Source: Streptomyces sp. BK340 (GTDB lineage: Bacteria > Actinomycetota > Actinomycetes > Streptomycetales > Streptomycetaceae). From it: a DNA stretch of 64,000 nucleotides. Shown one piece after another: positions 7,870 through 15,109 of the stretch. The translations under genes were made by a program, and so were the position numbers. Position 1 is the stretch's first letter. Each line of letters starts with the position of its first letter. The stretch spans positions 1 to 64,000 of the forward strand of contig NZ_VISR01000025.1 in assembly GCF_007827595.1 (NCBI RefSeq), in the 5' to 3' direction. The notes beneath the pieces are model-generated. The model did not search any database. It was not told where the DNA came from and saw only the letters and a list, made by a program, of their open reading frames with translations.

Positions 7870-8511
7870 ATGCGTTCTGCCCGCATCCTGCTCGCCACGG
7901 CTGCCGCCGCGGCCGCCCTCTCCTTTGCCGCACCCGGCGCCGTGTTCGCCGTGTCGGGTGGGGACGACGGCGGCCGTGACGACTCCTCGTACAGCAGGAA
8001 CCAAGACAGCGATTCCAGCAACGACAGTGACTCCGGCGGCGGCCACGGCAAGGGCTCCGGCGGCGACCACGGCAAGGGGTCGGACAGCGACAACGACAAC
8101 GACTACAGCACGGACCGCGACAGCGGTGGCAGCCACGACTCGCCGCGCGGCGGAATGCACACGGGCGGCGGTGCCCTCGCCGCGGTGCGGGGTGACGACG
8201 ACTGGAGTTCGAGCAGCGACGACAGCAGGTTCGACCCCGAGACCTACAAGAACAAGGACGAGGACAGCGGCGGCAAGGGAGACAGCGGCAAGGGAGACAA
8301 GGAGGACAGCGGCAGCGGCAGCGGCAAGGGAGACAAGGACGACTGGGGCGGCGGCGGTGACGACCAGGACAAGCCGCGCGGCGGCATGCACACCGGAGGC
8401 GGCGCCCTCGCCACGCCCGGTGTCACCGCGGGCGGGCTCGCCGTGCTCGCGGTAGGCGCCACCGGCATGTACGCACTGCGCCGGAAGAAGGCCGCCGAGC
8501 CGGCGTCCTGA
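7870..8511 (+). CDS. Asp/Ser/Gly-rich cell-surface protein with C-terminal membrane anchor
   Basis: A 213-aa exported protein. Residues 1-27 form a signal peptide (MRSARILLATAAAAAALSFA, cleavage near VFA-VS). The mature chain is low-complexity and acidic (runs of D, S, G, K). A 13-residue motif, PRGGMHTGGGALA, occurs twice (residues 92-104 and 169-181). The C-terminus has a hydrophobic segment (about 186-203) and a basic tail RRKKAAEPAS, as in cell-wall or membrane-anchored proteins, but no LPxTG. GGAAGGA is 5-6 nt before the ATG. A class F sortase gene follows 110 nt downstream on the same strand, so the two probably function together; the repeated motif may be the sorting or assembly signal (inference). 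An upstream in-frame start at 7768 lacks a ribosome site. Confidence 0.75.
   Translation: MRSARILLATAAAAAALSFAAPGAVFAVSGGDDGGRDDSSYSRNQDSDSSNDSDSGGGHGKGSGGDHGKGSDSDNDNDYSTDRDSGGSHDSPRGGMHTGGGALAAVRGDDDWSSSSDDSRFDPETYKNKDEDSGGKGDSGKGDKEDSGSGSGKGDKDDWGGGGDDQDKPRGGMHTGGGALATPGVTAGGLAVLAVGATGMYALRRKKAAEPAS
8143..8412 (+). repeat. Duplicated PRGGMHTGGGALA coding motif
   Basis: Two copies (8143-8181 and 8374-8412) encode the same 13 residues in the surface protein; the DNA copies differ mostly at third positions, so the peptide rather than the DNA is conserved. The second copy directly precedes the membrane anchor. Confidence 0.8.
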
Positions 8512-8537
8512 CCGGACTCCCGCATGCCAGGGGATGC

Positions 8538-8569
8538 GGCCGCCGTCGGCGCACACCGTGCCGGCGGCC
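8538..8569 (+). terminator. Possible hairpin between surface-protein and sortase genes
   Basis: An 8-bp GC stem (8538-8545 with 8562-8569) encloses a 16-nt loop that can pair further. It could attenuate read-through from the surface-protein gene to the sortase gene. Weak evidence. Confidence 0.35.
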
Positions 8570-8621
8570 CGCCCCCCAACCCCGATCCGCTTGCTGCCGT
8601 GCCCGAGTGAGGTGGTGTCCG

Positions 8622-9293
8622 ATGGCAGCAGATCCCTCCTCCCCGCCCCCCGACGAAGCGGCGACGGACGAGCCGACCCCCGGATTCGGCGGCCGCCTGA
8701 CCCTGTGGGGCGTGGCGATCGCCGTCCTCGCCGTCAGCCTGTTCGGCGGGCATCACGGGGTGAACGGCACCCCGGACGTATCCCGTACCGCGGGCGCGAC
8801 CGGTGCCGCGACGGGCGACTCCCACCAGGCAGGCCTGCCGCTGCCCCACTCCGTGCCGCTCCGGCTCCTCATCCCGAAGATCTCCGTGGACGCACCCTTC
8901 GCCGCCCTCACCCTCGGCCCCTCCGGGCAGCTCGAACCCCCGCCGACGGCCAACACCAACCTGGTCGGCTGGTACTCCGACGGCGCCTCGCCCGGGGAGG
9001 CGGGCACGTCGGTCATCGCCGGGCACGTCGACACGGTGACCTCCGCGGCCGTCTTCGCCAACCTCGACCAGCTGGAGACCGGCGACCGGTTCTCCGTCGA
9101 CCGGGCCGACGGGCGGCGGGCGAACTTCGTCGTGGACGACACGGAGACCTTCGCCAAGGACGACTTCCCGAGCAAGCGCGTGTACGCCGACACGGCGCGC
9201 CCCGAGGTCCGGCTCATCACCTGCGCGGGTGACTACGACCACTCGGTGGGGGACTACACCGACAACCTGGTGGTCTTCGCCCACCTCGTGTGA
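8622..9293 (+). CDS. Class F sortase
   Basis: A 223-aa membrane-bound transpeptidase-type protein: a short cytoplasmic N-terminus, one membrane span (about 28-44), a linker, then the sortase barrel. Catalytic His135 is in VIAGHVDT and Cys201 is in LITCAGDY, the spacing expected for class E/F sortases. After the cysteine there is no arginine at all (the last strand reads YTDNLVVFAHLV), although sortases normally carry a catalytic arginine there; see findings. The ATG at 8622 follows GAGGTGG. The partner gene just upstream encodes an anchored surface protein. Sortases of this class attach or process surface proteins at the extracytoplasmic face. Confidence 0.88.
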   Translation: MAADPSSPPPDEAATDEPTPGFGGRLTLWGVAIAVLAVSLFGGHHGVNGTPDVSRTAGATGAATGDSHQAGLPLPHSVPLRLLIPKISVDAPFAALTLGPSGQLEPPPTANTNLVGWYSDGASPGEAGTSVIAGHVDTVTSAAVFANLDQLETGDRFSVDRADGRRANFVVDDTETFAKDDFPSKRVYADTARPEVRLITCAGDYDHSVGDYTDNLVVFAHLV

Positions 9294-9315
9294 CGCCCCG
9301 GCGGACCGCTGCGGG

Positions 9316-10497
9316 TCAGAGGGCGCCGTCCGCGAAGGGGCCGCCCGGGGCGAAGGCCAGCGCGGCGAAGCGCTCGCCGATCCGGCGGTGCGTGGCGGCG
9401 TCCGGGTGGAGGTCGTCGGGCAGCGGCAGTTCGGCGCTGTCGGCCTCTCCGTACAGGTCGCGGCCGTCGAGGTGGTGGAGGTGCGGGTCCTCGGCCGCCC
9501 GCTGCCGCACGATCCGGGCCAGCTCCTCCCGGACGACCGTGAGGGTGAGCTTGCCGTACGCCCGCTCCGCCGGATCGCCGGTGGCCCGGAACCGCAACTG
9601 CCCCGAACCCAGGGAGCCGAGGTCCAGGGCGCACGGGCCGGGCGTGTCCTCGTGGATGGGGCACAGGATCGGCGAGATCACGAGGAGGGGGGTGTCCGGC
9701 CGGCCCTCGCGGATGGTGTCGAGGAAGCCGTGGACGGCGGGGCCGAAAGCGCGCAGCCGCATCAGGTCGGCGTTGACCACGTTGATGCCGAGCTTGACGC
9801 TGATCAGGTCGGCGGGAGTGTCGCGCAGCGTGCGCGCGGTGAACGGGTCGAGGAGGGCGCTGCCGCCCAGGCCGAGGTTGATCAGCTCCACCCCGCCGAG
9901 GGAAGCGGCGAGCGCCGGCCACGTGGTGGTGGGGCTCGCGGCGTCGGAGCCGTGGCTGATGGAACTGCCGTGGTGCAGCCACACCTTGCGGCCCCGGTCC
10001 GGCACCGGCTCGACGGGCGCGTCGGCGCGCAGGGCGACCAGCTCGGTGGTCTCGTTGTGCGGCAGCCAGATCTCGACGTCCTTCACCGTGGCCGGCAGGC
10101 CGGTCAAGCGCACGGTGCCGACCGGGCCGGGCCGCCGCTCGGCGGTGCCGGCGGCCATGTCGATCGTCAGGGTGTTGCCGCCGGTGACGGACGCGCTGCC
10201 GGCCGGGCGGCCGTCGACGAGCAGGTCGTACACGCCGTCCGGGCGCGGCGGGGCGCCGACGTAGACCCGTTTGGTCGGCAGCGTGTCGAGCTCGACGGCG
10301 GTGGCACGCGTGCGCAGGGCCAGCCGTACGCCCGACGGCTGGGACTCCACCATGTGCAGCTGCGGGTCGGCGCACTGGGCCCGAGCCCGGGCCGGAAGCC
10401 GGTGCGGCAGCAGTCCGTGTCCGGTGCGTTCCAGGTCGAGGGCGCCGCGTACGAGGTCGGCGGTCAGGGGGACGGTGAACCAGTCGTACGAGGACAT
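9316..10497 (-). CDS. SGNH/GDSL-type hydrolase
   Basis: A 393-aa protein with an N-terminal carbohydrate-esterase-like beta domain (about 1-170) and a C-terminal SGNH hydrolase domain: nucleophile block HHGSSISHG (GDS replaced by GSS), glycine block LGLGGSALL, GIN block (VKLGINVVN) and the catalytic Asp/His block PDDLHPDAATH. The family comprises esterases and lipases. No signal peptide is visible, so a cytoplasmic role is likely. The ATG at 10497 is 37 nt downstream of the TetR gene stop, and the two probably form an operon controlled by that TetR protein. No clear ribosome site precedes the ATG, suggesting coupling. Confidence 0.82.
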   Translation of the reverse strand: MSSYDWFTVPLTADLVRGALDLERTGHGLLPHRLPARARAQCADPQLHMVESQPSGVRLALRTRATAVELDTLPTKRVYVGAPPRPDGVYDLLVDGRPAGSASVTGGNTLTIDMAAGTAERRPGPVGTVRLTGLPATVKDVEIWLPHNETTELVALRADAPVEPVPDRGRKVWLHHGSSISHGSDAASPTTTWPALAASLGGVELINLGLGGSALLDPFTARTLRDTPADLISVKLGINVVNADLMRLRAFGPAVHGFLDTIREGRPDTPLLVISPILCPIHEDTPGPCALDLGSLGSGQLRFRATGDPAERAYGKLTLTVVREELARIVRQRAAEDPHLHHLDGRDLYGEADSAELPLPDDLHPDAATHRRIGERFAALAFAPGGPFADGAL

Positions 10498-10534
10498 CGG
10501 TGCGAGCCTGTCGGTAGAAGGGGCGGAGGGGGAG

Positions 10535-11104
10535 TCAGGGCGCCGGCCAGTTGCGCAGCAGTGCGTCGAGGACGTCCAGGATCCGGGTCCAGGACTCCTG
10601 CGAGTCGGGTGCGCTGTGGCTGAACCCGCCGGCCGACTCGAGGCTGACGTAGCCGTGGAAGACGCTGCCGAGCAGCCGGACCGCATGGGTCTGGTCGGGC
10701 TCGGCCAGGTCGTACCCGCGCAGGATCGCCCGGGTCATCTGGGCGTGCCGGCCGCCCGCGCTCGCGGCGGCGGCCTCCGGGTCGAGCCGGAACCGGGCGG
10801 CCTCGTAGCGGCCGGGGTGCTCGCGGGCGTAGTCGCGGTAGACGTTCGCGAAGGCCCGGAGGGCGTCCTTGCCGGCCCGGCCGGCCAGCGCTTCGGCGGC
10901 GCGGTCGGCGAGTTCCTCCAGCGCGAGCAGGGCGATCCCGGTCTTCAGCTCCTGGGAGTTCCTCAGGTGCGAGTACAGGCTGGCGACCTTGACGTCGAAA
11001 CGCCGGGCCAGCGCGGACACCGTCACCTGCTCGAAGCCCACCTCGTCGGCCAGCTCCGCTCCCGCACGGACGAGACGCTCCGCGGTCAGTCCTGCGCGCA
11101 CCAT
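10535..11104 (-). CDS. TetR/AcrR-family regulator (WHG-type C-terminal domain)
   Basis: A 189-aa repressor-like protein. The helix-turn-helix occupies about residues 27-46 (VTVSALARRFDVKVASLYSH), followed by a ligand domain of the WHG type (LLGSVFHGYVSLESAGGF). It is the first gene of a minus-strand pair with the SGNH hydrolase. GGGAGGAAG precedes the ATG by 4 nt. A 21-bp palindrome lies 36-56 bp upstream of the start codon and is the likely autoregulatory operator. Ligand unknown. Confidence 0.88.
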   Translation of the reverse strand: MVRAGLTAERLVRAGAELADEVGFEQVTVSALARRFDVKVASLYSHLRNSQELKTGIALLALEELADRAAEALAGRAGKDALRAFANVYRDYAREHPGRYEAARFRLDPEAAAASAGGRHAQMTRAILRGYDLAEPDQTHAVRLLGSVFHGYVSLESAGGFSHSAPDSQESWTRILDVLDALLRNWPAP

Positions 11105-11139
11105 AATCTTCCTCCCATTTGCCGAAATTGATTATGCAG

Positions 11140-11160
11140 TTACCTAAACCTTTTAGGCAA
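11140..11160. promoter_or_regulatory. Palindromic operator upstream of tetR
   Basis: TTACCTAAA (11140-11148), spacer CCT, TTTAGGCAA (11152-11160): the half sites match at 8 of 9 positions. It stands out as AT-rich against the GC-rich background, in the 5' region of the TetR gene. Binding by that TetR is inferred. Confidence 0.65.
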
Positions 11161-11272
11161 ATTGGATAGGGATGTAGCCGGGCTCGGTGCGTTGGGCATC
11201 GCCACGTGGTCGGCGGGGACCAAGCCGACCGTGGGCCGGAGGCCGGCGGCGAAGTGGAGGCCGGTCGCGAAC

Positions 11273-11290
11273 ACCCACTTTTTTGTGGGT
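11273..11290. promoter_or_regulatory. Perfect palindrome ACCCAC-T6-GTGGGT
   Basis: A perfect 6-bp inverted repeat with a six-T spacer, 83 bp beyond the 3' end of the HxlR gene and about 170 bp from the TetR start. It is not followed by a U-tract, so it is a poor terminator. It resembles a dyad operator, perhaps for the HxlR or TetR neighbour. Function unproven. Confidence 0.4.
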
Positions 11291-11378
11291 ACTTGGCAGC
11301 CCCGCCCCGCCGGGAGAGGCTGTTCTCCGAGGTCAGGGGTAGCCGGGCAGAGGGAGTGGAGGTGAGGGCGACAGGGCG

Positions 11379-11735
11379 TCAGGAAGCCGGCCGGGGCGCG
11401 ACGAGCCGCTCCAGGCGGCGGTGGCCCCAGTCGGACAGCGGCCCCAGGGCCTCGGCCAGGTCGCGGCCGAACCCGGTCAGCGAGTACACGGTCTTCGGCG
11501 GCAGCACGTCGTGCACCTCCCGGTGCACCAGCCCGTCCGACTCCATCTCGCGCAGCGCCTGAGTCAGCACCTTCTCGCTCAGCCCCGGCAGCCGGCGCCG
11601 CAGCTCGCCCGGCCGGTGCGGACCGGACTCCAGCAGCCACAGCAGCGTGGTCTTCCACTTGCCGTCGATCACCGCGATCGCGGCGGTCACTCCGCACACG
11701 TTCGGATCCACGGAGGGCATGGCCCGCCGGGTCAT
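11379..11735 (-). CDS. HxlR-family winged-helix regulator
   Basis: A 118-aa regulator of the HxlR/MarR-like class: IDGKWKTTLLWLL (helix 1), RPGELRRRLPGLSEKVLTQALREME (recognition region) and GLVHREV..LPPKTVYSLT (wing) match the family closely. It has the usual size of about 110-130 aa. HxlR proteins are DNA-binding sensors of electrophiles or formaldehyde and generally act on a neighbouring oxidoreductase gene; none is adjacent here. ATG at 11735 was chosen; ATGs at 11720 and 11765 are alternatives and none has a convincing ribosome site. Confidence 0.85.
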   Translation of the reverse strand: MTRRAMPSVDPNVCGVTAAIAVIDGKWKTTLLWLLESGPHRPGELRRRLPGLSEKVLTQALREMESDGLVHREVHDVLPPKTVYSLTGFGRDLAEALGPLSDWGHRRLERLVAPRPAS

Positions 11736-11939
11736 CGGCCTGGGGCACGGCACGGACGGTTTCATCCGGGTCGCGGACGTGCTCCAGCGGCGCTGACGCC
11801 GGGGTGCGCCCCCCCGTGCCGGTGGATGTACGGAACGTGACGGACGCCGACCCGCGACTTGTGTGTGTGTTCGTGCGATGGAACGCTTCCCTCCGCCGGC
11901 CGCGACCACGGTCGGCGAAGCTGTGAGCATGGGTTTCCT

Positions 11940-11958
11940 GGGAGACGGACAGTCTCCC
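11940..11958. promoter_or_regulatory. Inverted repeat upstream of lysR-type gene
   Basis: GGGAGAC (11940-11946), spacer GGACA, GTCTCCC (11952-11958): a perfect 7-bp dyad 35 bp before the LysR start codon. It may be the autoregulatory site or an mRNA leader hairpin. Confidence 0.45.
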
Positions 11959-11993
11959 GGAGCCGGCCGTGGGACGAAACGGGGAGTGGACCG

Positions 11994-12947
11994 ATGGAGC
12001 TGGAGCTTCGGCACCTGCGAGTGCTGTGCGCGATCGCCGACGCGGGCAGCGTGGGCCGTGCCGCAGCGCACCTCGGGTACTCGCAGCCTGCCGTGAGCAC
12101 CCAGCTCAGACGCATCGAGCGCCACCTGGGTGAGCCGCTCTTCGAGCGGAGCGCGAGCGGAGTGCGGCCCACCCGTTACGGCGCCGAGGTGGTCGCCCAG
12201 GCCCGGGACGTGCTGACCCGCGCCGACGCCATCGGCCACCGCCCCGCCTCCGCCCGGCCGCGCCGTACGCTGCGCGTGGCCGCGACCAACTCGCCCATGC
12301 TCTCCGGCACGGTGTCCCGCGTCCGCACCAGGCTGCCGGATCTCTCCCTCGCCGTGACCAGCGTCTACGCCTCCTCGCGGATCGTCGAACTGCTGGAGGA
12401 GGGCACGGTGGACGCTGCCATCGCCGCCGACTACCCGGGCATGGAGCTGCGGCACTCCTCCGCCGTGCAACATCGCGGGATCGTCACCGAGCCGACGTTC
12501 GTCGCCCTGCCCTCGCGCCACCGTCTGCGCCAGTCCGCCCAGGTGCAGCTGGCCGACCTGGCCGAGGACGACTGGTTCGTGACCCCGGACGACGGCGCCG
12601 GCTGGCCCGGGGTGTTCTACGACGCCTGTGCCGCGGCCGGGTTCCAGCCCGTCGCCGTTCACGAGTTCCTCGGCGACCAGACCCAGCTGCAGAGCATGAT
12701 CGCCGACGGCCTCGGTGTCTCCCTGGTGCAGCCGACGCTGCGCCCGATCCCGCACGTCACGGTCAAGCCGCTGGCCGGCTCCCCGCTGTGGTGCCGGTAT
12801 GTGCTGGCCTGGCGTCCCGACACCGTCACCGCAGACGTCGTGGAGACGCTCTTCCAGTCGGCCCTCGGCGCCTACCGCGATCTGGTCGCCCAGGCTCCGC
12901 ACTTGAGGACCTGGGCATCGCGGACCTGGAGCATCGCCGGGGCGTAG
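11994..12947 (+). CDS. LysR-family transcriptional regulator
   Basis: A 317-aa regulator. The winged helix at the N-terminus is canonical (MELELRHLRVLCAIADAGSV, then AAAHLGYSQPAVSTQLRRIE as the recognition helix). The remainder is the two-lobed effector domain, with typical phrases such as VDAAIAAD and SMIADGLGVSLV. GGGGAGTGG lies 5-10 nt before the ATG, which also coincides with the fold start, so the long upstream in-frame extension is rejected. No divergent target gene adjoins it; the nearest downstream gene is the secreted collagenase. Effector unknown. Confidence 0.9.
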   Translation: MELELRHLRVLCAIADAGSVGRAAAHLGYSQPAVSTQLRRIERHLGEPLFERSASGVRPTRYGAEVVAQARDVLTRADAIGHRPASARPRRTLRVAATNSPMLSGTVSRVRTRLPDLSLAVTSVYASSRIVELLEEGTVDAAIAADYPGMELRHSSAVQHRGIVTEPTFVALPSRHRLRQSAQVQLADLAEDDWFVTPDDGAGWPGVFYDACAAAGFQPVAVHEFLGDQTQLQSMIADGLGVSLVQPTLRPIPHVTVKPLAGSPLWCRYVLAWRPDTVTADVVETLFQSALGAYRDLVAQAPHLRTWASRTWSIAGA

Positions 12948-12970
12948 CGGCCGCCGGCGCGGCGGGCCGC
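12947..12970 (+). terminator. Possible terminator after lysR
   Basis: A GC-rich 6-bp stem (12947-12952 with 12965-12970) overlapping the LysR stop codon. No U-tract. Weak. Confidence 0.35.
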
Positions 12971-13095
12971 GATGTTATGGGCCCGTAGTGTCATGTGCTA
13001 TGTCACACGCCATTGTTGTGCGGGTGGCGCGCTGAGACAGTGCCACACACGCCTCAACACCCCACAGAGGCGCATCCCTTCGTGGAGGAATCCCG

Positions 13096-15033
13096 ATGCG
13101 CTATCGCTTCGCGCTGCCCAGACGCATGGCCGGCGCCGCCGCCGTCTGCGTCACCGTGGCCGGCCTGCTGTCCACCCCGGCGCTGGCAGCACCCCGGCCG
13201 AACTCCGGTACCGCCGCGCACACTTCCGGCAGGCACGCCCCGGCACCACCTCCCACCGGCCCGACCGCCGGTGCCGACGAACGCCCCGCGACCCAGGCGA
13301 AGAGCCTCAGCCCCGCCCAACTCCCGCCCCATGCACCGACGTTCACCCGCAGCATGGAGACCGCGCCGCACGGCGTGACCAAGGCGGCCTCCTGCACTCC
13401 GGCCGACTTCGGCAGCCGTACCGGTTCCGCCCTCGTCTCGTTCGTGAAGGCGTCCTCCACGGACTGCGTGAACACCCTCTTCTCGGTCACCGGCAGGGAC
13501 GCGCGCGACATCTTCCGCCAGGCGCAGATGCTGTCCGTGGCCAACGCGTTCACGCGTACGGCCGGGCAGTACCAGGGCGACAACTCCGGCAGCCTGCTGC
13601 AGCTCGTCCTCTTCCTCCGCGCGGGCTACTACGTGCAGTTCAACCACCCCGGCGACGTCGGGTCGTACACCTCCCGGCTCACCACCGCCGTCACGGGCGG
13701 CCTGGACACCTTCTTCGCCCGCTCGCGCTCCCGGGACGTGACGGCCGCGAACGGCGACATCCTCGGCGAGACCGTCATCCTCACCGACAGCGCCGACCAG
13801 CAGGGCCGCTATCTGTACGTCTACCGGCGGCTGCTGGGCGACTACGACAGCTCCTACGACGCCGTCGACAGCATGGTCAGGGCCGTCAACGACGTCTACA
13901 CGCCGCTGTGGCGCGGCAACTGGAACCCGGCGTACGTGCAGGCGGTCGACGCCGACCCGCGCGTCATCGACACCCTGTACGACTTCGCGCTGGCCAACAC
14001 CGACCAGCTCGGCACCGATCTGGCCTTCCTGGACTCCAACGCCGGGATGAACCTGGCCCGTTACGTCGAGCACCCGGAACTGCGCGAGACCGTGCAGCCG
14101 TTGACCAAGGATCTGCTGGACCAGACCGCGATCACCGGCCCCACGGCCGGGCTCTGGGTCGCCGTGGCCACACAGGCCAACTACTACGACAGCGCCGACT
14201 GCTCCTACTACGACGTCTGCGACCTGCCGGCGAAGCTCACCAGGGCCGTCCTGCCGGTCAGCCGCCAGTGCGACGCGAACGTCACGATCCTCGCCCAGTC
14301 CCTGACCGCCGCCGACCTCGACGCCGCCTGCGCCAGCGTGCTGAACCAGAGCACCTACTTCCGCGGCGTGGTCAAGGCCGACGGAGCGATACCCGGGCAG
14401 TACGTGTCCACGATCCGGCTCGTGGTCTTCGCCAGCCGGAGCGACTACCAGACCTACGCCGGCCCGATCTACGGCATCAGCACCGACAACGGCGGTATGA
14501 CCCTCGACGGCGACCCCTCCGACCCGGCCAACCACGTCACGTCGATCATGTACCAGAAGAACTACGACGACGGCTTCGTGGCCCGGATCTGGAACCTCAA
14601 CCACGAGTACACGCACTTCCTCGACGGCCGCGACGACATGAAGGGCGACTTCACCCGGCAGACCTCGGTGCCCGACGTGTGGTGGATCGAGGGCGTCGCC
14701 GAGTACGTCTCCTACAGCTACCGGGGCCTCGCCGACGACCAGGCGATCCAGGAGGCCGCCAAGCACACGTACCGGCTGAGCACCCTGTTCGAGAACACCT
14801 ACGCCAACAGCGACGTGACCCGCACCTACCCGTGGGGCTACCTCGCCGTGCGCTACATGACCGAGCGGCACCCCGACGACGTCCGGCGCATGCTCGACCG
14901 CTTCCGTGCCGGTGACTACGCCGGCGGATATGCCGTCTACCACGACGGCATCGGCAACCGCTACGACGCCGACTTCGACCAGTGGCTCACGGCGTGCGCC
15001 GCGGGCGCCTGCGCCAGGCCTTCGGCGGCCTGA
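13096..15033 (+). CDS. Secreted M9-family collagenase
   Basis: A 645-aa zinc metallopeptidase. Residues 1-32 are a signal peptide (MRYRFALPRRMAGAAAVCVT, cleavage near ALA-AP). A helical N-terminal M9 activator region (about 90-330) precedes the catalytic domain. The zinc site is HEYTH (503-507), with the downstream glutamate in WWIEGVAEY (Glu532 as likely third ligand). It is shorter than clostridial collagenases (about 1000 aa) because it ends after the catalytic region, with no PKD or collagen-binding domains. GGAGG is 7 nt before the ATG. Expected to degrade collagen or gelatin outside the cell. Transcribed alone and followed by a strong terminator. Confidence 0.9.
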   Translation: MRYRFALPRRMAGAAAVCVTVAGLLSTPALAAPRPNSGTAAHTSGRHAPAPPPTGPTAGADERPATQAKSLSPAQLPPHAPTFTRSMETAPHGVTKAASCTPADFGSRTGSALVSFVKASSTDCVNTLFSVTGRDARDIFRQAQMLSVANAFTRTAGQYQGDNSGSLLQLVLFLRAGYYVQFNHPGDVGSYTSRLTTAVTGGLDTFFARSRSRDVTAANGDILGETVILTDSADQQGRYLYVYRRLLGDYDSSYDAVDSMVRAVNDVYTPLWRGNWNPAYVQAVDADPRVIDTLYDFALANTDQLGTDLAFLDSNAGMNLARYVEHPELRETVQPLTKDLLDQTAITGPTAGLWVAVATQANYYDSADCSYYDVCDLPAKLTRAVLPVSRQCDANVTILAQSLTAADLDAACASVLNQSTYFRGVVKADGAIPGQYVSTIRLVVFASRSDYQTYAGPIYGISTDNGGMTLDGDPSDPANHVTSIMYQKNYDDGFVARIWNLNHEYTHFLDGRDDMKGDFTRQTSVPDVWWIEGVAEYVSYSYRGLADDQAIQEAAKHTYRLSTLFENTYANSDVTRTYPWGYLAVRYMTERHPDDVRRMLDRFRAGDYAGGYAVYHDGIGNRYDADFDQWLTACAAGACARPSAA

Positions 15034-15053
15034 CCGCCCGCGCCCGAGCGGAA

Positions 15054-15085
15054 CGGCCGCCGACCGGAACCCCGGTCGGCGGCCG
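15054..15085. terminator. Bidirectional hairpin terminator
   Basis: A perfect 14-bp stem (15054-15067 with 15072-15085) and AACC loop between the convergent collagenase and GAPDH genes. The loop-proximal sequence CCGGAACCCCGG is shared with the 5.4-kb terminator. Confidence 0.85.
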
Positions 15086-15109
15086 CACGTGTCACGCGGG
15101 TCCCCGGCG

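Noticed and set aside
8019..8370. Possible CRISPR or DNA repeat array in the Gly/Ser/Asp-rich region
   Set aside because: Repeats are low-complexity codon repeats inside one reading frame, of irregular length, with no spacers.
12948..13095. Direct repeats TGTCATG/TGTCAC before the collagenase gene as an operator
   Set aside because: Only partly matching and not symmetrical; insufficient to call a regulatory site.
13054..14943. 629-codon minus-strand frame opposite the collagenase gene
   Set aside because: Compositional shadow; the plus strand has a signal peptide and the HEYTH zinc site.
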